Source: Piper betle (Eukaryota > Streptophyta > Magnoliopsida > Piperales > Piperaceae). Taken from it: 64,000 bases of DNA. The notes beneath the pieces are model-generated. The model was not told the origin of the DNA and ran no database searches. It saw nothing but the letters and a program-made list of their open reading frames with translations. The stretch is from positions 1-64,000 of the forward strand of contig JAURVB010012903.1 in NCBI GenBank assembly GCA_033002965.1. The letters run 5' to 3'. The position numbers were made by a program, and so were the translations under genes. Of the stretch, positions 14,476 through 26,814 are shown piece after piece. Position 1 is the stretch's first letter, and the number at the start of each line of letters is the position of its first letter.

Positions 14476-17169
14476 CGTAAAACCCACGATTCGAGTCAGG
14501 GTTTTATATTCAGAACCGGTCGGTTCAACCGTTATTTTTGATTCGAGTCAGTTTTAGAATACATATACTGAGCTGACGCCAGTCGTGTGTATGAGTTATG
14601 GGGGTCATGCGTACCCAAATATATGATGATAACGTCATAAATACAGCAGAACATAATAAGTTATCAGAATATATGAGAGTATGCCAGTTTTTTTTATATA
14701 TATACAGTGGATCGTAGAATTAGTCTTACGCCGTTTATCGCGTTAGGACGCGTTATGGGTAGTTTGGGTGGGTTGATAGTTCTAGAGCATATCATTATGA
14801 TGTTTTGGTGTTTGTTTGATTTTGTGGGATTTTTCCCGATTTTTTCTAGGATTTAATACGACTTAGTTATTATTCTTGACTCGAGCCAAGTCTTATTTAC
14901 GAGTTTGCCACCAAACACCCCTAACCTTTTCTTCTTCCTCGCCCAAACCACTTGCCCCGACGCCGCCCCTTTTTGCTTGTTGTCGCTCGTCGCTGTCGAT
15001 GCTGGCCTGCTGCCGATCGTCGCAGCCAGGCCCCGCCTCGACGTTGCCATGCAGCCTCAAGCACCCCAGCCACCGCCAGGCCCCAGTGAAGTCGGAATCG
15101 CCACGCCTAGTGCCTCGTCTGCGTCGATCGCGTCGCCGATCGTGCTGCCGGAGACTATCATCGCCGCGATCTAGCTGTAGCCTCGACACCCTGGACCACC
15201 CGACGACCTTCCCCAACCGGAGTGGAGGCCATTATCACCCAGGTCGACCGGATCTAGCCACCCACCACTGCCACCTCTGTTTTAGCCATTTTTCGGTGAG
15301 CCACCACCTCGGCTGACCACGTCGACGTCGTGGATGTGTCGGGCTCGCCGAGCCGGTTCCAATGGTACCCAATATGACCACTTTCCGGCCAGTAGAAGCC
15401 GCCGGCGACTGTCACCGGAAATCCGCTAGAAGCTACCGGAAAACTACTGAAACCAGCCGGAAAACCACTGGAAAATCGGATTCGCTGGAATTCGCCGGAT
15501 CTTCCAAGGAGTTCATCCAGTCGATCCTGATCGAACGTCGGACGCCGATGAGCGCCGAATTCGAGCTCCTAGATGCGCGACGGAACCCTAGCCGTCACCG
15601 ATCGCCGACGACGTGAGGTATAATTACCTCCGATTTGATTATTTAAAATTGATAATGATTGTTAGTATTACATGCTAAAATTAGTTAGTTGTTAGGATAA
15701 ATGTATGACTATGAATGAAATGATGATTGCATGATGCAATTAATTGAGAATGAAGGTTAAGTTATCTAATGAGGTAGATTGAGTCTCAGCATGATAAGTG
15801 ATCAGGATGTAACTTTGAAAAATACAATAAAATTGGTATGAATAGGATGAGTTATAATTATTTACATTTATGATTATTTAACTGTTGTTGGATGTTGATG
15901 ATTGAATTGTGTGTGATGTTCATTGCGTTTGATGTATTATTTAGTTAGCGGGCATTAGTATTTAGTTTTGATGTGTAGGTACGGAGTAGGAGCTCGCCGC
16001 CTAGGCGCGATGACATGCTTGGAGCTTCTACTAGGTCCGTCTAGGACTCGTCTTTGTTTTACGCTATCTTTTATTGTATGTTTATTTTATTATTTGCAGG
16101 ACGGGTTAAGTGGTGTTTTATTGGATCCCACCTTCTCGGGCCATTTAATCGAACAATTTTCTGGATTAATAACCCCTCGAAGATGAGATCCCTCGAGGAT
16201 GATTTCAAAAACAAGATCCACCACAAGTTGCCTTCGAGCCTATTATATAAATCCCTACCCAGCCTTATATATATATATATAGTTTTCGTGTTTTCAAACT
16301 AGAAAATGAAGTAAGAAAATGCCGAGAGCAGCATCAGCAGCAGCACATCAGTAAGTTTGGGATGCTACCGGGTTTGCAGCCCAATGGCTCCTCAGTAGTG
16401 CCCTTCAGAGTGTTTACATGGAATATACGATGTTTTCTTTCATATAAAAGTTTGCTCTCATAGCCAACTTGTTATAGTTATTTTATTTTCTGAACCAGTA
16501 ATACTTGTTACTAACGTATTTTTATACTATATGTAGGTAATAATCACGAGTTGGATGAGCCAGCTTGGATAGAGGAGCAATGATGTCGTTTGCACACATG
16601 TCAATTGATAAAGTAATTAATGTTTTTGTTATGATGTTATTATCTTGAGAATGACGTGAAATGCTGAGATATGGTATGATGTGATTAAATGCTTAAGATA
16701 TGATGATAAGATGTAATTAAGTGCTAAGAGATGATGAGATGATGTGAAAACGAATAGATTGTGCAATGGAAGTGTGGTGGGTTGAGACCTAAGTTTAAAA
16801 TGAGTTACAGCACGTTAGATTTTGTATTTTGTATGAATCAAATTGTTTGATATATGGTTATATATATATTTGCATATTTATATTTGACAGGGTGGCCCCT
16901 AATTACATTTTTAAGGGAAACTCTGTCCGTTATATTTCAAAATTTTTATTAATTTTATCGAGATAGTCTTGGTGTGTACTTTGATTTGCATGTCATTTAT
17001 GTAGTACCATGTTAGGATTTGTGCATTCATCCATGCATTGAGAGTTATATCTTTATCTTAAGACGCTGAGATTGGATCCGCATGAGTTAGGTTCGGGTTA
17101 GCCGACCTAACCGGGGCCTGTAACATGCCAGCTCGGTTCATGAGCATGAACCAGATTTGGGGTGTTACA
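14476..17169 (+). mobile_element. Solo LTR of family A (copy A3), TSD GTCAC
   Basis: A 2694-bp element flanked by GTCAC at 14471-14475 and 17170-17174. Ends are CGTAAAAC (TGTAAAAC with one change) and GGTGTTACA. A TATA box (TATATAAAT, 16244-16252) is conserved in the other copies and gives the likely sense direction. Compared with copy A5 it lacks about 300 bp just downstream of the TATA region (near 16285). GC-rich reading frames between 14880 and 15620 lie inside the LTR and are not genes. No internal retrotransposon domain belongs to this family anywhere in the window, so its superfamily is not established; long TG...CA ends and a 5-bp TSD say only LTR retrotransposon. Confidence 0.88.
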
Positions 17170-17174
17170 GTCAC

Positions 17175-19260
17175 TCCTCAAGATCAAAATGATGTTCGGT
17201 TACCATGCAATGACCCAGGTGGGGTCGCCCTATGCTAACTTATGCAAAAAGAAAAAAGAAAAATGCAAGTTATATTTCCCGATTATTCTTTCAAATTTGC
17301 AAAAAATCGGCAAGGGGGCTGATGAAGGGGCTCAAACATGAACATATTTACCTTTGCTCAGATCCGATAACTCATATACATCTCTTTCTCCTATCATTGA
17401 TGAGTTGGTCATGGCAGCTCCACAAGAAGGGAATGGGATAAGACGAAGGAGTAGGTAAGAGGAGGCGGGTGAAAAATTCAGACAAATCTGTAAAAGAGGG
17501 GACCAACCAAGGGAGAAGAAGGGAGGCTTGGTTTCTGTAAATACTTTATGACAAGTTTGTGAAAGGGAGGGCTCGTACATTGAAAGAAAAAAAGAGAGAA
17601 GAAGAGTAGAAGAAAGAAGTAGAAGAAGGAAGGGGAGGAGCCCCTCTCGGAGATCCATCTCTGATGGTCCCCTAGCCCACTGGTGAAGAGCTTGGAGTGC
17701 CCCCGACGCAACCTAACAAAAAACCACCGCCGTCGAGAGCCACCCTCACTACAAAAAGCCGCTTGCCGGATTGAGAAACAACATCAAGAAGCTACCTTGT
17801 CGGCTCTCGTACAGTCATCCCAGGCAGCCTCTGGCCAGACCACAACTTCCACTAAGCCCCCTCGTAGTCGAGAATAAAACCCATCCGAGAGCTATCACTA
17901 GAGAATACCTCCGCCACTAGAAAAGCTTCGAGAAGTGGCTCACTAGAGTAGCGTAGCAGCAGAAAACAATATCAAGCAGCCACCTTGTCTACATGTGTAC
18001 AACCAGCCCAAGCCGCCACTTGGAAGACCGACACTCCCACCAGACTCCCCTCAATACCGCCAACAAACCCAGATCGAGATTTCCTGACGAAAGAACAACT
18101 AGTAGCCAGAAAATCGCCCACCGAAAAAGTGAAGCAAGAGAAAGCAGCTGACTTTTCGACCTTCATCCAGCCGACTCAAGCCATCACCGTCCATGAAACC
18201 ACCATCAATCAATCGTACTCACCGCTGGCTACAAAACCAAGTCCAGTCCCACCGGAGAAGTCTACCTTCTTTGCCAGAAAACAATGATAGATCCTAGTCA
18301 ACAATCATCGCTGCCAAAACTTTCCAGCCTCACCGCTGCCGCTCGAGGCCACCTATAGCCACTGGATCACCACCATAAGCTTCATTGATCCTAGATCCAT
18401 TGATTTGGGTGATTGCCACCAGATCACCGCCATAAGCCTCAGCCTTAGCCTCAGTCACCGAAGCCACCAAATTTGCCATTGCACCACCCGCCGAAGCAGG
18501 TTTGTAGGGCCATTTATGCCTACTCGTGTTCTTGACTTCATCCCGCTGTCCCATGATTTGATAGGATCCGAACTAGCTCGGACCGGGACCTCAAAACTAG
18601 ACCACGTCCGCGACCAACCCATTACCCAAATTGGAACTAGCGAAATGTGCACCACATACATCCTGAAGCACCCAGAAATATTGAGAAGCCTGCACACGCC
18701 ACCCGACCCGGTCCAGCATTTATTCTACCCTGAACCAACCCAACGTAGTTCGGCTCAATCAAATATCATTCTAGAAAATAATTTGAAGGCCTTCCCGACT
18801 TTAGAGTGAGACAAAACTTGCTACCTCATTATTTTGGACGTTTTGGATGCAGTGGTTAGGTTATTTTGAAGATTTGAAAACAAGAAATAGATGAACTAGG
18901 ACATTGGAGTCGAAATTCTTAAAGGTGGATCAATTCAAAAGGCAAAAATAATTACTATTTTGAATAAAACGTAAAATCAAAGAAGATAAAGAAGATTGTA
19001 AATATCAATCTTACCGTGGATTGATTTACGAATTCGAATTGAACTCTAAGAAACGACATAAAAATCTTGGGTGTTTATTACTCATTCAAAGTATTTTATT
19101 TCATATTTTTACTCGCACGGTGTTAAATTGCAACTGCATGTATATATTCTGGTTGCAAAATTTTTATGCGACCACACCTTTTGCAGCCGTAAATTACGGC
19201 TACAAATCTGGTCATAAATATTATTTGTAACCGGAAACAAGTCATTAGCAATCACAAATT
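17175..19260. other. Unclassified sequence with polypurine tract and degenerate repeats
   Basis: At 17565-17650 there is a long AG-rich tract. From about 17770 to 18230 there are three degenerate copies of a roughly 190-bp unit: each has an AACAA/T-ATCAAG-AGC-ACCTTGT or similar start followed by C-rich sequence (starts about 17776, 17968 and 18150). Short C-rich open frames occur but none was recognised. It is probably the noncoding part of an unidentified element. Confidence 0.35.
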
Positions 19261-21508
19261 GCCGTGTAAAGACTGGTTTTTAACTAGTGAACGAAGTACA
19301 ATCACAATAGGTGCATATAGACGTTGACAATATTCCTACATTTGTAATGGATGAGTTGGGGCATTATTAAATATTAAGAGTTGAGTAGCTTAAGTGATTA
19401 ACTAGTCATTTTCGATAGGTCCTACCAAATCTTTTCACAGTATCATCGGAGTCACTAACTCATAAACTCACACACCTTTATTGTGTTAAAAAAATGAAGT
19501 AAAAAATCAGTGGTACGGATGTTTGTTAAATTCCAAAAGTATCAAGTCTGACTAGTGTAAATGTTAAAATTCAAATTGGTAAACCCAATAAGTGGCAAAA
19601 AAGATCTAATTACAAACCTTAAAAGACTAATCTGCTAAGTAGCTTAATTGGCTCCAAGTGCTGAGGAGTGTTGAAAAGAGACACAAATCTATAATGGACA
19701 CGAGTGAGGATATCGATAAATACTAAGAGTTGAGCTATTTAAATGACTACCTAATCCCTTTGGAAAATGCCCACCAAATCTTCTAACATGAAACTTTTAG
19801 TTTGGTAGACTTTTCTCGTGAAACATGAATTTCTTCTAGATTACACGAGTATACGCATTTTTCCTAGCTCAATTACAAGAAGAGTGTTGTTTTAAAAAAA
19901 AAACAAGAGAGTGGGCCATGGAGGAGGGCGACAGATGAATGGGTCTCGGTCATTTCCACCTTTGTGTCATTTAGCGGCCATTTCTGCGCACACGCCACAT
20001 GCCCATTGCGTTCGTACCATAAAAACTAAAGACCGTAGGCCACAGCCGGCCGCTACTAAATTGTGGACACGACACGGGTTTGATCAATGTAAGGGCATCG
20101 TTAATATGAAGTACTTTTTTTGTATCTTGAGCTAGCTGGCCGCCCCGTGAATATTTTGTCTTTAGTTAAATTTTAGATTGATATAGTCATATAGATAAAA
20201 AAATGAATACTAATTGGATATGTCAACAAAACCTGACGAGGAAATTAGTGCTAAAGGTTTATGGTATTGAGTTATTCTCTCTATAAGTTTCAGATTGAGT
20301 TGGGTTAAGGTATTAAATACAGAATTACCTAGACATTAAAAGGGTATTTAGATTTGTTCATTACCTTCAATTGCATCACCAAAAATGTTGCTTGAAATGA
20401 AGCACCTTCTGGAAAATATCATCAAATACGGGAAAATTAAAGAAGGTGACAAAACTATTTTAAGTTTTAATTTACTATAGAATTGAATTATTGAGATTTT
20501 TGCATGTAAATTTAGTTCATTGTTGGGTCTCAGATTTGACCCCATTTTGTCAATGGAACTTTTTTTAATTATGGCAAATTATCAATATAATTTCACGCAT
20601 TTAAAATAATTATAGGTGTGGCCAAAAGAAGCTATTTTTATATAATTTTTAATAATATTTTATTAAGGAGGTTGACTTGCCTACCAATATTTTTTATTTA
20701 TAAGCTACCAAACATGCACAGCACCAACATACAGTATCTCTTTTAGAATTTATAATTTAGATGGTTACTTGTTTACACTTTTTTTTTTTTTGGTATGTTT
20801 GGCTGTTTAAAAATTGCACGGAAAAAATATAAAATTTAAAAATTACAATTATTTTTGTGTTTCAACCTCATAAAATTTAGTAAAAAATTTTAATTTTAGT
20901 GAAAATAAATATATGTAAAAATTTTATAAAAATAATATTTTTTATGAAAAATAAATTAAAATTAAAAAATTTTAAAAATACGTCATATAAATAAATATTT
21001 TATTTTATCTTATTTTTATTTTCTGAGCCTTCAAGAAAAAATTTTCAGGAATGATACAATCATCACATGACTAGGTTTTCAGTCACTCTGACCACTTATA
21101 TTTAAGAATCTTTCCATCAATGTTGATAATGATAAAGGCAGAATCTAGTTGACCGTACATAAGAGGAAGTGTCCAATCTACCCCGGACACGGTTGGACTT
21201 GGCAACGTTAGCCAATCCATGCACATGACGTCAGAGAGGCTCAAACTGACCGCCACGGAACGGGAAACTCACGAGCTTCACACAGTCCGATACCAACAAA
21301 AGATAAAAAAGTAGGGTCGTCGTTTCGAAACGTATCGACCTAGATCGGAGGGTGGGCACTCATGCATCGTGCCTCGGAACAGTGGACAGCCGCAAGAACG
21401 CCGTTTTGAGCGCGTGCATGGGAACGGTTCTCCGCAGGCACGGATGACTGGGTACAACGTACCAACCGAGGCAGCCACTGCCAAGGTGGGTTGGACCTGC
21501 TCTCTAAC

Positions 21509-21565
<57 letters not shown>

Positions 21566-22739
21566 CATATATATATATACATATATACATGAAATTTTAT
21601 TCTCACAAACATGAAATTTTTTTTTTAATGGCAGTAGATTGTGAGTTTGGCGTGTTTTTATGTTATAGAAACGTGTCTTGTGGATCACTCATCATATATA
21701 TATATATATATGTGTAATTGGTATTAATTAAAGAAAAATTTGCCAAGTAATTTCTAGAATGAAGGTAACTGTTTGTTTTTTTTTCCCCCTTAACAATACC
21801 AGTAGTTCATGCAGGTGTTATATATGTTCTTAGATATAGAATTTCCGATTGTGATATAATGAATGATTTTACTATATATTGATCAAGCAATAGCAATCTG
21901 GGGGTATATTTTGGTATATTACTTCTCTTCGTGTAATATTATTTACGACTACCACTATTTTATCAAATAGTTTATATAGTGTTGTGCAGTTTATATGTTG
22001 CCTAAAAGTTGGTGCCTATCATTGTAAGACAACTACGTAACTCATATAGTATATAAATAATTATACATGGAATATCACGTCCCAAAATACACATGCATTT
22101 TCGTAAACTAAGAGGAAAAGGTATAGTTCTTATTGGTTTAATGCAGCCAAGAGCGGACCTCTAGCTCACATATATAATTGCTAATTAATTTGTGAGTATT
22201 TATATTAGCAATAACTAATTAAACTTAAAATAAATATATTTAAGCTGAGTAAGACATAGAACTTGGTTGATCTCAAATTAAGCTATCCCTAAACAAACAA
22301 AATATTTTTATCTAAAAATTGGGCAGCGTATCTTTTAATTTACTTTAATTATTCAGAGCAATATATACGCACTAAAAACTTAATTATTGAGTAGACTCTT
22401 CATTCCTGATTTTTTATTGTCTTGGAAAAAACTAAACAAAACTTTTAGCAGTTTGGCTTGTTTTGTGATTTTTTATGACGACACGGCTAATTTTCAATTT
22501 ATTTTATTTATTATTTTATATTTTAACTTCATTATACAAACATGTGTTTTCATAATTTAGCATGGGCGTTATGTCAACCACGTACTAATAATCAGGGGGT
22601 ATCAATTATAATTGCAATCAAACACTACTCAAAATGTTGGTGACAGAATTTGACCGACATTTTTTTGTCATAATAAAATATTAAAAATATATTTTCCAAT
22701 ATTTATTTAAGTCATGCCCGTTAAACAAGTTAAATATCT
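19261..22739. other. AT-rich intergenic region
   Basis: No supported gene. A GC-richer patch at 21130-21500 is unrecognised. Very AT-rich sequence at 20760-21030 begins with a TATGTTTGG-like motif typical of many small plant elements, but I could not define ends. Confidence 0.5.
21511..21592. repeat. (TA)n microsatellite
   Basis: About 24 uninterrupted TA units from 21513, followed by TACATA-interrupted units. A shorter TA run occurs at 21693-21712. Predicted peptides of repeated Tyr-Ile are translation artefacts. Confidence 0.95.
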
Positions 22740-24375
22740 TTGTTACTAATTGATGTGGACGTACCACACACTTTTACTCGTATCTTTATCGAAAATAGCA
22801 AACACAAACAAAACCATATTTACTCGTCCAATCAACGTTCTAACTTGTCCAAATACAACCATCCCGTACACACGAAAAACATGAAAAACGTGAAGAACAA
22901 AACCTGCCACTATTCAACCGATACGTATCGATTCGTCATCTCACCTGACGTTTTCACTGAGAGAGAAGGAAAGAAACAACAACAGAAGAAGTAAAGGAGA
23001 TTCTGAGACCAAAAATCGAGGAGAAGCATTAAATTAATGGCGGAATAGTGACAGGTAGATGAAGCTTCCACGGACCTCGGCAGCTCTCCGACGAACGAAC
23101 CCATCATCACGGCGATGACCCAAGTCTTCCCAGCCCCGCAATTTCGCCCAATGTGACTCCCCCTACCTTGAATTCCCACCCTTCTCTTCCAACCTAGTCA
23201 TGGATCCGGTGGTGGAGGTGGAGCTGCCTGGCTCCAAGTGGCGTGGAGTTGACTAGGATTCATGTTGGGGGAGTGAATGTCGAGGCAGTGATCTTGTGAG
23301 CTGGTGAGTTTCATATTTTTAATCATAACGTTTTCATTTATTATGCTGTGCTGCCGTGAGTCTCTGAATTTGGTAACTTGAAAGGATGATTAATGGGTGT
23401 GGGAATTATGGAAGAATGTTTTGTGGGATTTTGTTTGTCCGTGTCTGGAAACGACTGGATGATAGCGGTGTGCTTGGTTGGTCCATTAATGGTGGTTGAT
23501 CCTATGAGTAAAAGGAGGGGGAGAGCCTGTGGTGTCTGCTCGCGATCTTGATCTATTTCGGGAAGGAAAAAGCTCTTATTCTTGTTTTGGGTGTTTCTGC
23601 TGCAAAGCCTTCTGGTTAAATTCAGTTTTGGAACTTGTGTGGAAGAAAACTCGTCATCCCTTACAGCTATCCCCTTCCCATCTTTCAGCTTACATGAGGT
23701 AAATTTTCTTTGCTGTGGTTGTCATCATATTAGTTGTTACTCGAATGGTCCTTCCTGCTCCGGCTTCCCTCATCTCGATTCCAAATTGAGAGAGAATTTG
23801 GGAAATTAATTTGTTCTGTAACAGTAAGACCGTGGGCTCTTCATCTGCATTTGACATTGTACAGAGCCGGTGCACTTTTTAATTTAATCCATCCTTGGTT
23901 TTGGTTAGTTACTTTTCTTTAGGAGTGAATTCCCTCTCCCCCTTCCCCTCCTAATATCTGTTTGGATGAATCTTTAAGTGTAGATGATATGAATTATGTA
24001 CATGAAAAATTGAACGAACTTCTATGACATGGTCCGGTAGTGTTGTCTTTAGATGTATCCTTCGTCCTGTTCAGATGATAGTCGTTGCATTTGTGCTGGA
24101 AGCTTCAGATATTAGTAGTTTCCGGTGATAACCAATAACCCATCGTTTTATTTCAGTTATTATTTTTGGTTTGTTCGTCTCCACTACTTTTCCTGCTTTA
24201 ACGAAGAACTTTTTTGTTGTCTAATCTGTGAAATCAATTTCATGAACAGAGGAAAGGACATTCGACGTGGGATTGATCCACTAGGCTTTTGAATTCCACT
24301 TGAATGTTTGGAAGTATCGCAGTTTTGTTTGAGATCTGTTCCTGAGGAAGCTAGGCTACAGTGTGCAGTGAGATC
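22740..24375 (+). promoter_or_regulatory. Presumed promoter and 5' UTR of the DEMETER-like gene
   Basis: No long coding frame. A plausible 5' leader exon ends at a strong donor (GCTG/GTGAGT, about 23302), and a matching acceptor precedes AGGAAAGGACATTCG at about 24249. That would give a 5'-UTR intron of about 0.95 kb before the start codon at 24376. A small upstream frame beginning MDPVVEVELPGSK (about 23201-23257) lies in the leader exon. These are inferences from splice-like motifs only. Confidence 0.4.
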
Positions 24376-26629
24376 ATGGATCCAATGGTTCCAATAACAC
24401 CATCAAAGACTGAACAACCACAAAGGAATCGGGGCCAATCTGCCATGACTTCACCTGGAGAGAGCATTCATGGTTCAGATGTCTGCTGCTTATATGATCC
24501 CGCCAGTAGAAATTATGGTTTCAGCTTCGGCAGTCAGGTGAAGAATTTTCACCGAAGATATCTGACCACGATGTTTCTTTTATGTTCTCACAGTTTTAAG
24601 ATTTATGCGTACAGATTCAAAACACCATGGCCGGAATGAGACAAACATTGCTCTATCCGCAGCTTTTCCAGGCAACTCCAGCTCAATCAGGAGGCAATTT
24701 AACACATCCATACTGGCCTGCCATGGGCTCTTATCTGGCTGGTTATGATCAACAGTCGCAGATGATTAATCTGGGTGCAGATAACAGTAATCTGACTGGG
24801 AGGAATTCTTCTTACAATACCACCCTAAACCTCCCTCCTTTTATGCATACAAGTACTATTCCCATCACTGGTTTTGAATGAGGTATAATATTTCCGTATC
24901 CATGTACTTAACAAAGTTTTATGGGTTAATTTATCTACAGAAGTGCAAATGCATGGTGATATTCCCAGTGTTGCATCTAAGCAGGCCTCAGATCAAACAA
25001 TTTCTCAGGATCAGGATTGCTATATATACGAGAGAAATGATTCTGTTAGTCGGACGTGCATGACACCACAGAATGCATCCTTTTATGATCAGGGTAGTCC
25101 AAATGTGATAAAGCATTCTAGCATTTCACACCAACCCTCTTTGAGGAGATCCCCTACTTCCATCCAACCTGTCACTCCAGCGAAGGAATCACTAAATCAT
25201 GAAAGAGAGGGAGGTTCCCAGGGGATTGACTTGATCAAAACTCCTCGGCAAACACAGAAGAGGAAGAAACACAGGCCGAAAGTTGTAAACGAAGGAAAGC
25301 CCAGGAAAACTCAGCAGCCAGTTACTCCAGAGCGACAGAAGAGAAAATATGTACGCAAGTATGTATCCAAGGGTCAAGCAACCTCTCCCTCCAATTGTGA
25401 GAAGTCTTCCAAGCAGATAAGCCTCGGCGAAGTTGCAAAGCCTTCTAGCAAGCGAGCTTTAAATTTTGATTCACCAGTTTCCAGAGGACAAGGAGTTGAT
25501 GACAGTTCTGGATCACGGGTCTGGGGTATGGTTAGTCAATCTTATTCCCATCAAATTCCCCAGAAGGGAAGTGGTGGAACCACCCTCCCTTCGTCAGAGA
25601 ATGGCCTTGATTCTTCTTCTCTTGGAATGCAAGATCGTTCAATTCGCACTGTGTCTTCTGACCATCAGCATGTTGAGAAGGGGTTGAAAAGGAAATTTTA
25701 CGAGACTATCATCACTGAAAAGATTCAGCAGACCACTCGTGTGGATACTAATAAGGATGGTCATGTCTCTATTAAGAATTCAGCCACAATTGATACGCAG
25801 AAAGAGAGTACTACAGCAAAGATCCGGACAACAATTGCAAGTGCTGGAAGCAATCGTCACAATTCTCAATTTCAGTTCGGAACTACAGAAACACAACATG
25901 ACTCTAATGGAAACATCTGTGAATTCCAATTGGGTAATCACTTCTATTCTTGTCACAGTCAACCAGAATATATGCCACCAAAAGTTGGCCAGAGCGGGAT
26001 TTCTTCTTTGAAACTACTCAAGGGAAAACCTTCATCTGATGATGTAGGTAATCTTCAATGCATGTTAAATACTACTAAACAGAAAACGAGAAGGCCAAGG
26101 AGATGGTCAAATGATGTATGTGACCAGCAATTTCTGACAGTAGCAAAGAAAAAGCAGCATCATAATTTACGTAGGTACGACGTTGAGAGTGAGGTAACAT
26201 GCCATCACTTAGAAGGAAGCAGAAGACTGCAGGATTCTACCAGCCACTTTGTGCACTCTATGCTTCATACAAGAACTGAAGATGAAGTTGTTTCTGTTGA
26301 GGAGGTCATCGAAATGATGAAATGTATGAACATCAATGGTGAATCCAAACCTGATGCTTCCTTGCAAAACGCACTAGTTTTATATGGTGGGAACAGACAT
26401 ATGGTTTTGTATAAAGGGCCAATTGATCCTACCAGCAAAAAGCAACGTCCTAGGGCCAAAGTGGATTTAGACGGTGAGACCCTCAGGGTATGGAATATGT
26501 TGATGGGGAAGCAAGGCGGGGATAATACTCACAGTGCAGATACGGAAAAGGAAGAGCACTGGAGAGAAGAAAGACGAGTTTTCAAGGAGCGTGTGGACTC
26601 ATTCATAGCTCGCATGCATCTTGTTCAAG
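24376..26629 (+). pseudogene. Truncated DEMETER/ROS1-like 5-methylcytosine DNA glycosylase (N-terminal part only)
   Basis: Three exons (24376-24537, 24615-24870, 24941-26629) give about 702 residues. DEMETER-family enzymes excise 5-methylcytosine from DNA in the nucleus and are usually well over 1,000 residues. Seen here: the basic lysine-rich region (RKKHRPKVVNEGKPRKTQ, then RQKRKYVRKYVSKG) and the start of conserved domain A (KVDLDGETLRVWNMLMGK, WREERRVFKERVDSFIARM, HLVQG). The last exon ends in that motif at a phase-1 donor, as in family members. The following exons, with the helix-hairpin-helix glycosylase, Fe-S cluster and C-terminal domains, are not found in the remaining 37 kb. The intron runs into a truncated Athila LTR near 26815. 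The donor used for exon 2 (ACTG/GTTTTG) keeps frame, whereas a better-looking one 12 bases later would include a TGA at 24879. The exons are otherwise free of lesions, so truncation may be recent. Confidence 0.85.
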
Positions 26630-26814
26630 GTATTCTTAAAAAAAAAGTAAATTTGGCAAAGCTTAGCTCTCAACCTTTCTTTTAATGTCAGTTGGTTTTA
26701 TAATTACCATTGTACTGATGGGCTTTTGCTATTTCTTGGTAGCTTTAGTTATATCTGTTCAGGTAGATCAATTTGTTTCTTATATTAAGAAAGAAATGAA
26801 CTTTAGGTTATGCC

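Noticed and set aside
14876..15616. Several open frames of 80-146 codons
   Set aside because: They lie inside the TSD-bounded solo LTR A3, differ between copies of the LTR and match no protein family.
21278..21717. Open frames with long Tyr-Ile repeats
   Set aside because: These are translations of the (TA)n microsatellite.
23201..23257. Short frame MDPVVEVELPGSK upstream of the glycosylase gene as an alternative N-terminus
   Set aside because: It ends in a stop within the presumed leader exon and cannot join the main frame; at most an upstream open frame.
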